51,820 bases of DNA, from the IMG/VR virus record IMGVR_UViG_3300025418_001486, positions 1 through 51,820 of that record; one strand, 5' to 3'. The notes below the pieces were generated by a model. That model saw only the letters and a list, made by a program, of their open reading frames with translations, was not told where the DNA came from and searched no databases. Both the position numbers and the translations under genes were made by a program. Positions 1 to 7,356 of this stretch are shown piece after piece. Position 1 is the stretch's first letter; each line of letters begins with the position of its first letter. The stretch is from a virus.

Positions 1-1564
1 CGCTCTCCCAAGCAAATACTATTAGTTCGTTAACATCTTTTGGTTTAGTGCTAGGTGGAATCATTAAGTTTAATGATTGACCTTGGTCAATATACTTTTG
101 ACGAGCAGCAGCCTGAATTACTATTTCTTTCTGACTAATTTCGCCAAAGGTCTTAAACACACCTTTTTCTTCTGGTGTGAGGAACTCAAGATGTTGTACC
201 GAACCACCCTTTACAAGTATAGACTTCCATACCCCTTCTGTATTCTTTTTCTTTGTTTCAAGTAAAGCCTCGAGATAAGGGTTCTTGTATGTGAACTTAC
301 CCTTAGCTAAGTCTTTTACAAAGTAGTTAGAGTTAAGAGGTTCAACTGAAGGAGAAGCTTGACCTAGAATAAACGAACTAGAAGTAGTAGGCGCTACAGC
401 TAGTGTAGTTACATTACGACGGCCATAGCCTTTAAGTAGAAGTGGTTCCCCGTACTCTACAGCCATTTGTGCGGTAGCAGCATCTGCTTTCTTACGAACA
501 AAGCTCCATATTTGAGTATTGAGTAGCTTTGCTTCCATTGTCTCGAACCCAATCATTTTAGATTGAAGATATGTATGCCAACCAAGAGCGCCAATACCGA
601 GTGCGCGCTGATTAATAGCAAAGTTTCTTGGGTGTACCATAAACTTCATCTTCTCAGTCTTATTAATAAACTCAGTCATTACCGCATCAAGGAAGTATAC
701 TAATGTTTCTACTGCATCGGTATTCTTCCAGTTGTCCCATTGCTCAAAGTTAAGAGAAGATAAATCGCAAACAAACGATTCTTCGTTATCGTTTGATAGC
801 ATAATCTCTGTACAGAGATTACTTTGATTGATCTTAATGTTCTTATCTTTATATACTTGTGGTGCCTGGTTGTTAGCGTTATCAGTAAAGAAGATATAAG
901 GATAGCCAGATTCAAAGCGTTTCTTAATAACTAAGCCCCAGATACGGCGTTTTTCTTTATCGCCTTCAATCATAGACTTTAACCATTCATCAGTTACACA
1001 AACACCGATAGAAAGGTTTTGTATATCGTCGCCTTCGCTTCTAATCTTTAAGAATTCTTCAACGTCTTTATGTTCGATAGGTAGATACGCAGCAAATGAA
1101 CCTCTACGTACATTACCTTGTGAGATATAGTCTGTTAACGTTTCAAATACAGTTAACTGATGATGCACACCAGTAGATTCCCCGCCAGATGAAATAGGTG
1201 CACCACGTGGACGTATTTTACCGAAGTAAGCAGATGTACCACCACCCGCTTTTGACATAGTACCTATTTCTGAAATCTTATACAGAATAGCATCCATATC
1301 ATCATCAATGTATGAACCAAAGCAAGAAATAGGCAAGCCACGGTTACGACCGAAGTTTGACCAGATAGGAGAAGCCAAGGAATAAAAACCTTGGTGCATA
1401 TAGCTTTCAAACTTATCTGCAAAACCTTTTAATTTAAGATACTCTTCAGCTTTTTCAGCTATATCCCTGATACGTTGTTCAGCAGTTTCTCCGTCCAGGA
1501 GGTAACCGCGTTCAAGGAACTTGCGAGAGTCGCTATTCAGCCAGTAAATGTTCTTGTTACTCAT
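1..1564 (-). CDS. nrdA: Ribonucleotide reductase class I, large (alpha) subunit, 3' end cut by window
   Basis: Reduces ribonucleoside diphosphates to deoxy forms with NrdB, supplying dNTPs for phage replication. The reading frame starts at the ATG complementary to 1562-1564 and runs off the left edge, giving about 521 residues. Visible family motifs: first redox Cys in LPISCF (C81), the active-site NLCTE (N249, C251, E253), second redox Cys in FVCDLSS (C266), and PTTSSSFILG near the end of the visible part. The N-terminus goes directly into the catalytic barrel (LNSDSRKFLERGYLL), so the roughly 90-residue ATP cone of E. coli-type NrdA is absent; allosteric activity control is probably lost. 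It lies just downstream of nrdB (26 bases between), so the two are co-transcribed in the order nrdB-nrdA. Identification is secure. Confidence 0.95.
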   Translation of the reverse strand, partial: MSNKNIYWLNSDSRKFLERGYLLDGETAEQRIRDIAEKAEEYLKLKGFADKFESYMHQGFYSLASPIWSNFGRNRGLPISCFGSYIDDDMDAILYKISEIGTMSKAGGGTSAYFGKIRPRGAPISSGGESTGVHHQLTVFETLTDYISQGNVRRGSFAAYLPIEHKDVEEFLKIRSEGDDIQNLSIGVCVTDEWLKSMIEGDKEKRRIWGLVIKKRFESGYPYIFFTDNANNQAPQVYKDKNIKINQSNLCTEIMLSNDNEESFVCDLSSLNFEQWDNWKNTDAVETLVYFLDAVMTEFINKTEKMKFMVHPRNFAINQRALGIGALGWHTYLQSKMIGFETMEAKLLNTQIWSFVRKKADAATAQMAVEYGEPLLLKGYGRRNVTTLAVAPTTSSSFILGQASPSVEPLNSNYFVKDLAKGKFTYKNPYLEALLETKKKNTEGVWKSILVKGGSVQHLEFLTPEEKGVFKTFGEISQKEIVIQAAARQKYIDQGQSLNLMIPPSTKPKDVNELIVFAWES

Positions 1565-1590
1565 TTTTATATATTATACTATACTTTTTA

Positions 1591-2562
1591 TTAAAATAAA
1601 TCGTCTTCTGAAAAGCTTTGTGACTTTTTAGAGTACTCTACAGGACGAGAATGGAAGAAGTCGGTCATATTGTTACCGAGTAATTCTTCGTTAAACCAGG
1701 AAATATCTTTGAGAAGCTTAGAATCCGTTTCATACACCTCTGGGAAGCCGATACCTTTAAGAGATTCATTGATACGGTCTTTTACGAACTCTTTAAGATG
1801 AGCTGCAGTTAATCCGTCTTCATTGATACCATTAACCATCCAATCAATGATCTTTGCTTCACTTTCATATGCTTCTTTAGCTTCAGCGAGGACCCTCTCT
1901 ACAAGCTCGTCATCAAAGAGCTCTGGATACTCTTCTCTAATAGTGTTAACGATCTTCATACCAACTAAAGCATGAATATGTTCTTCATTGCGAGTGTATT
2001 TTACTTGTTGGTCGGTATCCTTAAGTACGTTTTTATTACGCGCAAACCAGTTAATAATATAAAACTGGCTCATTAATGAAACATTCTCTACAAATAGAGT
2101 AAAGAGTATAAGTGCGTAAAGGTATTGCTTCTTAGAGTCTTTATAGTAACGATGTGTGTACTTTTTAAGATACTTCACACGACCTTGTATCCATTCCAGT
2201 TTAAGATTTTCTTCAAATATATCTTCAAGACCAAGTACAGTGAGTAGTCTTTCATAAGCATTGTTATGAATTACTTCTGTATTAGCCATTACGTAGCCGA
2301 GATCCTGTAAAGATGGGTGCGGTAGGTTTTCACCAAGCTTAGCCCAAAACGTTTTCACCGCTACTTCAATCTGACCAATAGCGGATAAAGTACGGATGAT
2401 AATCTCTCTTTCTTGATCATTTAGCTTAACTTTAAACTGCTGTACATCTGACTTAAAACTAAACTCTTTATGAGTCCAAAAGCCATTATGCATGGATTCG
2501 ATAAATTCCTCTGTCCAAGGATAGTGATTAGGTTTACGAGAGATTTGTTCGTTGAATATCAT
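1591..2562 (-). CDS. nrdB: Ribonucleotide reductase class I, small (beta) subunit
   Basis: Holds the di-iron/tyrosyl radical cofactor for NrdA. All ligand positions are readable: E66, E96 and H99 (TEVIH), E159 (FVEN), E194 and H197 (EEHIH), with the radical tyrosine Y103 four residues after H99, as in class Ia enzymes. The acidic C-terminal tail ending SFSEDDLF is the type that docks into the large subunit. The length of 323 is normal. There is no Shine-Dalgarno before the ATG at 2562; a TAAATAAT motif lies 19 bases upstream (2582-2589). First gene of an nrdB-nrdA operon. Confidence 0.95.
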   Translation of the reverse strand: MIFNEQISRKPNHYPWTEEFIESMHNGFWTHKEFSFKSDVQQFKVKLNDQEREIIIRTLSAIGQIEVAVKTFWAKLGENLPHPSLQDLGYVMANTEVIHNNAYERLLTVLGLEDIFEENLKLEWIQGRVKYLKKYTHRYYKDSKKQYLYALILFTLFVENVSLMSQFYIINWFARNKNVLKDTDQQVKYTRNEEHIHALVGMKIVNTIREEYPELFDDELVERVLAEAKEAYESEAKIIDWMVNGINEDGLTAAHLKEFVKDRINESLKGIGFPEVYETDSKLLKDISWFNEELLGNNMTDFFHSRPVEYSKKSQSFSEDDLF

Positions 2563-2671
2563 AGTTTTAGTTACAGGGAATATTATTTACGTATTGTAAA
2601 TGTTTTTACATTTTTATCTCTAAGAAAAAAATATTTTTCTTTCGCCAGTGTACTTGACTGAGTTATAAAAG

Positions 2672-3451
2672 TTAGTTCTTCTTATTATATAATTCTAACT
2701 TTTTTACTATATATCGTACAATTTCACTACGTACAATATCTGCTTCTGTTAATGTAAAAACGTGGATACCTTTTTCACGGCTTTCATTATCGTTAAAAAC
2801 GTTACACATTTTTTCAAATCCTGATTTACCGTTAATATCGGATTGCATTGGATCGCCGCATATAAACAATTTACTAAATTGACCCACACGAGTTAATAAC
2901 GTTGTAAGCTCTCTAAAGGTACTATTTTGAGCTTCGTCCATAATAATAGCTTTAGCGTTCCAAGAAAGACCGCGAAGATATCCTGTTGGTTTACCTTCAA
3001 TACGGTTTTCTTTCATAAGCATATTAATATCTGCTTTACAGAGTAACTCATCAAGCTTCTCCATTAAAGGTTCTAGATATGGAGATAGCTTTTCAGCAGC
3101 GTCTCCCGGGAGATATCCCATTTTATTATCTGAACTCTCAACTATACTACGAATATATATTAAGTCAGAAACCTTTTTTAGGTTTAATAATTCCAAAGCA
3201 ACCAACGTTGCTAGAAAGCTCTTACTACTACCAGAAGGTCCGGTAATAAAAACAATCTTAGTATGGTTATCTAAAGCTAGTTTGAGAAATTCTTTTTGTT
3301 TATTTGTCAAATCCGGTCTTTGTCGAATCTGTACCGGTCTTTCTAATTTATCGGCCTGATGTACTAAAAGACTCTTGTCTTTAGTAGCAGGTGCGTTATT
3401 TTGACTTTGTTGAGCTAACTTCTGTTTTTGCAGGCGTTTTTTCTTACTCAT
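2672..3451 (-). CDS. phoH: PhoH-like ATPase
   Basis: P-loop ATPase of the PhoH family, common in marine phages; the cellular role is unsettled (RNA metabolism or phosphate-stress links have been proposed). Walker A is GPSGSSKS at residues 71-78 (serines replace the usual GTGK core), and Walker B is IIMDEAQN with D172/E173. A lysine- and glutamine-rich N-terminus of about 45 residues precedes the domain. The 259-residue length fits the short phage form. A TAAATAAT element lies 5 bases before the ATG (3457-3464), back to back with the same motif for the divergent gene at 3487. Confidence 0.9.
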   Translation of the reverse strand: MSKKKRLQKQKLAQQSQNNAPATKDKSLLVHQADKLERPVQIRQRPDLTNKQKEFLKLALDNHTKIVFITGPSGSSKSFLATLVALELLNLKKVSDLIYIRSIVESSDNKMGYLPGDAAEKLSPYLEPLMEKLDELLCKADINMLMKENRIEGKPTGYLRGLSWNAKAIIMDEAQNSTFRELTTLLTRVGQFSKLFICGDPMQSDINGKSGFEKMCNVFNDNESREKGIHVFTLTEADIVRSEIVRYIVKKLELYNKKN

Positions 3452-3456
3452 CTGTT

Positions 3457-3464
3457 ATTATTTA
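3457..3464 (-). promoter_or_regulatory. Late-promoter-like motif before phoH
   Basis: Minus-strand TAAATAAT, 5 bases before the phoH start codon. It resembles the T4 late promoter TATAAATA and the motif seen before many genes here. Activity is inferred only. Confidence 0.45.
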
Positions 3465-3474
3465 CTCGAGAAAC

Positions 3475-3482
3475 TAAATAAT
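3475..3482 (+). promoter_or_regulatory. Late-promoter-like motif before DUF6321-like gene
   Basis: TAAATAAT 4 bases before the ATG at 3487. It forms a divergent pair with the phoH motif 10 bases away. Inferred from recurrence in this window. Confidence 0.5.
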
Positions 3483-3486
3483 ATAT

Positions 3487-3831
3487 ATGTTTAACCAGTT
3501 TGATTCAAAAGTAAATGAACTATTAAAAGAGTTTACGGATACCTTTCCAGTAGAGGGACACGCACCTACCTGGCAAAAGAAAGCTGGTAAATCTCCTTCT
3601 GGAGGTCTTAACCGTAAAGGTATTGCTAGTTATCGTAGAGCACATCCTGGTTCGCATTTATCAATGGCGGTTACTACTAAGCCAAGCAAGTTAAAACCAG
3701 GTAGTAAAGCAGCTAAACGTCGTAAGAGTTTTTGTGCTCGTATGAGTGGTGTAAAAGGTCCAATGAAGAAACCAAACGGTAAACCAACTCGTAAAGCATT
3801 AGCTTTACGCAAATGGCACTGTCACGAATAA
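3487..3831 (+). CDS. Small basic DUF6321-like protein
   Basis: The function is unknown. The 114-residue protein is strongly basic and carries the signature SPSGGLNRKGIASYRR (about 36-52) followed by KSFCARMSG (about 81-89) and a C-terminal RKALALRKWHC. I recognise this pattern from small conserved proteins of aquatic phages (DUF6321), but cannot check it. The first 16 residues (MFNQFDSKVNELLKEF) form an amphipathic helix like those that begin several other small proteins here, which in T4 would suggest a capsid-targeted internal protein; its basic character would fit DNA contact in the head. It is followed by a strong bidirectional terminator and faces the capsid gene. Confidence 0.7.
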   Translation: MFNQFDSKVNELLKEFTDTFPVEGHAPTWQKKAGKSPSGGLNRKGIASYRRAHPGSHLSMAVTTKPSKLKPGSKAAKRRKSFCARMSGVKGPMKKPNGKPTRKALALRKWHCHE

Positions 3832-3857
3832 GTTTTAATTTATTTTAATCAATAAGA

Positions 3858-3890
3858 AACCCGCCTATTGCTAGGCGGGTTCTTTGTTTT
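3858..3890 (+). terminator. Strong bidirectional intrinsic terminator between convergent genes
   Basis: A perfect 10-bp stem AACCCGCCTA / TAGGCGGGTT with a 4-base loop (TTGC) spans 3858-3881, followed by TCTTTGTTTT. The hairpin is GC-rich in an AT-rich genome and lies between the converging DUF6321-like gene and gene 23, so it can end both transcripts. Confidence 0.9.
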
Positions 3891-3918
3891 AAACGTTTTA
3901 CCGTTCGTACAACGCTTA

Positions 3919-5382
3919 TTATAGCATTGTAGCAGCTGTACCAGGAACAAAAGCCTGACCTAAGCCGGAAACGATGATGAGGTGGTAGTAAAGACTTGCA
4001 CCAAAGATATGGTCAATAACGCCATAACGGGTCATTAAACCAACACGTGGGCTGAAGTCATTAGGACCAACTGTACGTTGTACCAATACAGGAATGTATG
4101 GGCAGTAAACAATACCGGTATCATAATATTCTGCACCCTTATAGCCTAATAAGCAATATTCGAGAGCAGTTGCACGAGTACCTACTTGGTATTGAGCTTC
4201 TGTACGTGTATCACGATAAACGCTGAAGCGTCCACCGACTGTACCAACTTTAGCAATACCAACTGGTTGTGTGTTTACATTACCTTGTACTGCGAACCAT
4301 TGGAACTCAGGAAGCATTTCTAACATTGCGCAAACACGAGGTGTAGCAACAATGAAGTTTGCAGCGCCACGACGGTTACGGATAGCAACACGGTTAGCTT
4401 CTACTACTACACGAGCATAGAAGTCACGGTTACGTTCACCGATCCAGCGACCATCTGCAGAAGCAGCATTCCAGAATGAATAACCTTGTGTATAGCCAGC
4501 GTTGAGGGCAACTTGGCACATACGAACGATCATTTCACGGTCGATTTCAGCTTGAATTTCGTACGACATAGCGTTCGTTAATTCATTGTCGATGTCGATA
4601 CCGTTCATGTTCTTGAGATCTTGCTCAAGTTCAACGGACCAACGAGCTGCTAAACGACGTGTACCAGCTTCAACAGCAGTCTTTTCGAATGAAACAACCA
4701 TCTGTGGGATGTTGCTTGTTAATTCGAAGTTACCTAAGAGTTGAGCAATACCTTGATCTAGACCAGGAATTGTGAACTGTGAAGGACCACCTGATAAGAA
4801 TGCAGCAGATGTACCTGTGAAGGCTGTGTTTAAGTAGTTCCAGCCAGCTTCTGTGCCGTCTGCTAACTGATTTGTCCAACCTTGAACACCATTTGCAGTG
4901 TTGTTACCATACTGGTTATCACCAGCTGTAGCACCCAATGGATTGTTTTCGTAACGATAACGGAGTGCGAATGCTAGACCAACAGGACCACTCATAGGCT
5001 GAACACCAACGATTTCGTTTGTGATCAATTCTGGGAAAGTACGGCGGATCATAGGGATGAGGATCTTTGGCAGACGAGCATCACCTGAAGCATAGAAATC
5101 ACTTGACTTACCAGTTGTTGTTGGATCATATGTGTTACCAAATGAACCACCGTAACCAGCTGCGTTCGTTGTGTTTGTTTCAAAGCACCACTTTTCTTGA
5201 TTTTCAAGAAGAATAGCAGTGTTTAGCTTTGTGTGATCGTCTTTGATTGCTGGAGTTGCTTCATCAGCATGCTCAAGCAATGGTGCCCACTTCTTTAAAA
5301 GTTGGCTTGCGCGATCCTTATCGATATAGGATTGTGAAGGTTTGATTTGTTTCATAACTAATAATTTTTTATAAACTAACAT
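3919..5382 (-). CDS. 23: Major capsid protein (T4 gp23 type)
   Basis: Forms the hexamers of the head shell. The segment LLKKWAPLLE near the N-terminus, the ENQEK motif and the GVQPMSGPVGLAFALR segment after IRRTFPEL follow T4 gp23 closely. As in T4, the first roughly 55-70 residues should be removed by the gp21 protease; LLE in the AILLENQEK stretch is a candidate L-x-E cleavage site. Two starts are possible: the ATG at 5380-5382 (487 aa), preceded by GAGG at a short 2-base spacing, or the ATG nine codons on (MKQIKPSQ, start 5355), which resembles the T4 start better. Upstream are a hairpin, a late-promoter motif and a terminator, so the gene has its own transcription unit within the head cluster. 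Confidence 0.95.
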   Translation of the reverse strand: MLVYKKLLVMKQIKPSQSYIDKDRASQLLKKWAPLLEHADEATPAIKDDHTKLNTAILLENQEKWCFETNTTNAAGYGGSFGNTYDPTTTGKSSDFYASGDARLPKILIPMIRRTFPELITNEIVGVQPMSGPVGLAFALRYRYENNPLGATAGDNQYGNNTANGVQGWTNQLADGTEAGWNYLNTAFTGTSAAFLSGGPSQFTIPGLDQGIAQLLGNFELTSNIPQMVVSFEKTAVEAGTRRLAARWSVELEQDLKNMNGIDIDNELTNAMSYEIQAEIDREMIVRMCQVALNAGYTQGYSFWNAASADGRWIGERNRDFYARVVVEANRVAIRNRRGAANFIVATPRVCAMLEMLPEFQWFAVQGNVNTQPVGIAKVGTVGGRFSVYRDTRTEAQYQVGTRATALEYCLLGYKGAEYYDTGIVYCPYIPVLVQRTVGPNDFSPRVGLMTRYGVIDHIFGASLYYHLIIVSGLGQAFVPGTAATML

Positions 5383-5384
5383 TA

Positions 5385-5406
5385 CCTCAAGTTCTTAACA
5401 GAACTT
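5385..5406 (-). promoter_or_regulatory. Leader hairpin and GAGG ribosome-binding site of the capsid gene
   Basis: On the minus strand a perfect 7-bp stem AAGTTCT / AGAACTT with a 4-base loop (5389-5406) is followed directly by GAGG (5385-5388) and then ATG after two bases. This is one of the few purine-rich Shine-Dalgarno-like sequences in the window, placed before what should be its most highly expressed gene. The hairpin could protect the 5' end or hold the site open. Confidence 0.55.
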
Positions 5407-5417
5407 CAACATGTAGA

Positions 5418-5425
5418 TATACTTA
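5418..5425 (-). promoter_or_regulatory. Late-promoter-like motif of gene 23
   Basis: Minus-strand TAAGTATA between the gene 22 terminator and the capsid leader. Unlike most copies of the motif it leaves about 35 bases before the start codon, giving a real 5' leader. The placement just after a terminator supports promoter function. Confidence 0.65.
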
Positions 5426-5431
5426 CAAAAA

Positions 5432-5453
5432 AAAGCCCGATTTCTCGGGCTTT
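5432..5453 (-). terminator. Intrinsic terminator after gene 22
   Basis: A 9-bp stem AAAGCCCGA / TCGGGCTTT with a 4-base loop. Read on the minus strand it is followed by a run of T (complement of the A tract at 5427-5434), a classic terminator. It isolates the upstream 21-22 unit from gene 23, which has its own promoter motif. Confidence 0.85.
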
Positions 5454-5477
5454 GGGATAAAAAAATCAGATTTTTTA

Positions 5478-6419
5478 TTAAACTAATTTATTCTTAAGTA
5501 ATGATACGTAAGACTCTGCTACAAACTTTTCACCAGTATCTTCTTCAGCAGTACTGTAGGATTTTGTACTACGCTTTACTGAAGCTCCTTCTGTAACTAC
5601 ATCCACTCCCTGAGTTTTTGGTTTTGTGGATTCTTTAAGTTCTTGAAGTTTTTCATCTTCTCTCTTGTCAAACATTTCAACTACATAATTGAAGTTTTCG
5701 TTGATGTATGCAGCACTTTTTTCTGCAAGTACGCGTTGTACGTAACTCTTTTTATTAGCAGGAAGGGTTGCAACTTTTCTTTCTAAAAGAAGATTTGTTT
5801 CAAGTCTTTCAACTTTTTCATTTAGTAATTGTGCGCTCTTTGCAGCTTCAGCAGCTTTTGCATTAGCTTCGTCAATTTGCTTCTTTCCATCTAATAAAGC
5901 TTCTTTGATGCTTTCATTAACAAATGTTTCGTCTAAGCTTACTAAACGTTTAATCTCTTCAACGATCTTTGAGTTGCGAGTGTTTTGTGTAGCTTCTTGA
6001 ATTTGTTGAGCAGGAATTGCTTTATCAAGATAAAGTTCAAGGTATGATGAAACATTTTCAACAACTGTCTTCTTAAAATCATCAGCACCGTTCTTTAATG
6101 CACCTTCATAAAGCTTTACAAGCTTTTGAAGTTTTTCAGAGTGATCTTCATCAATCTTCTTTAATGCTTTCTCAAATTGAGCAGCATGTACATCGTCGAT
6201 ACGAGTTACAATCTTTTCGAGCTTTGCTGTATGATCAGCATCAATAGCTTCTAGAACTTTTTCAAGTTTTGAAGAGTACTCTTCGTCTTGTTGGACTAAA
6301 GCAGCTTCAACAGCGAGGGTAACCTTTGCTTCAACAGCTTCAGAAACTGCTTTTAGCGATTCCTCGGAAAGGAGGTCTTTTGTTGCCTCTTTAAGAATTG
6401 TGGAAATGTCTTGGCTCAT
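5478..6419 (-). CDS. 22: Prohead scaffold/core protein (T4 gp22 type)
   Basis: Forms the internal scaffold on which gp23 assembles and is later degraded by gp21. The 313-residue product is charged and helical throughout, with almost no aromatic or cysteine residues, and sits between the protease and capsid genes exactly where T4 has gene 22. Residues 45-104 are four tandem 15-residue coiled-coil repeats of the form D-x-x-H/Y-x-x-K/Q-L/F-x-K-x-L/V-x-x-I. A second helical block (about 165-250) and a C-terminus ending FVAESYVSLLKNKLV follow. A TAAATATT motif lies 9 bases before the start (6429-6436). Identification rests on composition plus position. Confidence 0.85.
   Translation of the reverse strand: MSQDISTILKEATKDLLSEESLKAVSEAVEAKVTLAVEAALVQQDEEYSSKLEKVLEAIDADHTAKLEKIVTRIDDVHAAQFEKALKKIDEDHSEKLQKLVKLYEGALKNGADDFKKTVVENVSSYLELYLDKAIPAQQIQEATQNTRNSKIVEEIKRLVSLDETFVNESIKEALLDGKKQIDEANAKAAEAAKSAQLLNEKVERLETNLLLERKVATLPANKKSYVQRVLAEKSAAYINENFNYVVEMFDKREDEKLQELKESTKPKTQGVDVVTEGASVKRSTKSYSTAEEDTGEKFVAESYVSLLKNKLV
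6108..6287 (-). repeat. Four tandem 15-residue coding repeats in gene 22
   Basis: Encodes residues 45-104 of the scaffold protein. Repeat starts are DEEYSSKLEKVLEAI, DADHTAKLEKIVTRI, DDVHAAQFEKALKKI and DEDHSEKLQKLVKLY. The unit is 15 residues, close to two heptads, so it forms a regular coiled-coil rod. Confidence 0.85.
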
Positions 6420-6454
6420 ATCGTATTAAATATTTAGTAAATTGTACCTTATTA

Positions 6455-6616
6455 TTAGGATTTTTTGTTGCTTTTGTTTGCTAGTGATGCATCCGCTTTC
6501 TGGATACGGTTTTTTAGCTTTTCGTTGATTACTGATTGTAATGTAGAATTAGCAGCTGCGTAATTATTATCAACTACGTGCTTAATAAATCTCGCGATTT
6601 GATTCTTTTGGTTCAT
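6455..6616 (-). CDS. Small prohead core component (T4 gp67/gp68 type)
   Basis: A 53-residue protein that starts at the ATG complementary to 6614-6616, one base after the gp21 stop codon. The sequence begins MNQKNQIARFIKHVVDNNYA and continues with a helical segment containing SVINEKLKNRIQKA. This layout (D-N-x-x-A-A then V-x-x-K-x-x-R-I-x-K-A) is like the short prohead core proteins gp67/gp68 that lie beside gene 21 in T4-like phages. The position between protease and scaffold genes strongly supports a core role. The protein is too short for certainty. Confidence 0.65.
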   Translation of the reverse strand: MNQKNQIARFIKHVVDNNYAAANSTLQSVINEKLKNRIQKADASLANKSNKKS

Positions 6617-6617
6617 A

Positions 6618-7277
6618 TTATTTAAGATTGTTAATAAAGCGAATAATGTGCTCTCTTAAGTAAAGATCTACATCCTTCTTAGGTAAAGAACTAAGCTTGT
6701 TTTCAAACGTATCGTAAAATTCTTCATAACGACCGTCTTGTTTAATAATAAATGATTTGGATTCGAGAATACCGTTTACAAATGCGCCAGGAGCAGAAGG
6801 ATCAGCTACAGCATCGATTGTAATAAGTTTCATGTTACTAACATGGTTTACTCCGCCACGTTCTTCTACTGTACCTAAAGCTCTCGAGCTCATGCCCATC
6901 TTAACACCATCCATAACTAGAGATCTCATGATTTCTCCTAGTGGGGTGCGTAGTACCTTGCTTTTACCTTTTACTACATTACCTTCCATACGGAGTTCAG
7001 TAATTAGATGACACGCTCTTTCACTGCTAACATTAGCACTGTTTGGGTGTTCAAGTTCACCTAAAGCTCTGTTTGTCTTGACAAATTCTTCGTTATAACG
7101 TGCAACCTCTTTTGCCATTTCTTCAGCACTATAAATACGATTGTTACGGTTTTTTTCTTCCGCTACCATATAAACGCCGGAAACATATATGTTTGCAGGC
7201 TTGTCTTTATTGCCTTCTTCGATTAAATAATCTAGACCTTCGCAGATAGGGGTCTGAGTTATAAGTTTGTAAAACAT
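6618..7277 (-). CDS. 21: Prohead maturation protease (T4 gp21 type)
   Basis: Serine protease that cleaves scaffold, internal proteins and capsid N-termini at L/I-x-E sites during head maturation. The family motifs are clear: GELEHP with catalytic H77, GMSSRALG with the catalytic serine at 130 or 131, and DAVADPSAPGAF (about 155-166). The 219-residue length matches the T4 enzyme. A TAAGTATA motif ends 4 bases before the ATG. It is followed by the small core gene, scaffold and capsid genes, the canonical T4 order. Confidence 0.93.
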   Translation of the reverse strand: MFYKLITQTPICEGLDYLIEEGNKDKPANIYVSGVYMVAEEKNRNNRIYSAEEMAKEVARYNEEFVKTNRALGELEHPNSANVSSERACHLITELRMEGNVVKGKSKVLRTPLGEIMRSLVMDGVKMGMSSRALGTVEERGGVNHVSNMKLITIDAVADPSAPGAFVNGILESKSFIIKQDGRYEEFYDTFENKLSSLPKKDVDLYLREHIIRFINNLK

Positions 7278-7281
7278 TGAT

Positions 7282-7289
7282 TATACTTA
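7282..7289 (-). promoter_or_regulatory. Late-promoter-like motif of gene 21
   Basis: Minus-strand TAAGTATA, 4 bases before the ATG of the prohead protease and so upstream of the head gene cluster. Confidence 0.6.
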
Positions 7290-7356
7290 TGCAATCTTAT
7301 CAAAAAACTATGTGTAATTACTTGTATTTTTAGTAATTTAACGTAAAATAAAGATA

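Noticed and set aside
6614-6624. Late-promoter motif TAAATAAT directly at the start of the small core gene
   Set aside because: The TAA is the stop codon of gene 21 and the spacing to ATG is zero, so the match is likely accidental.
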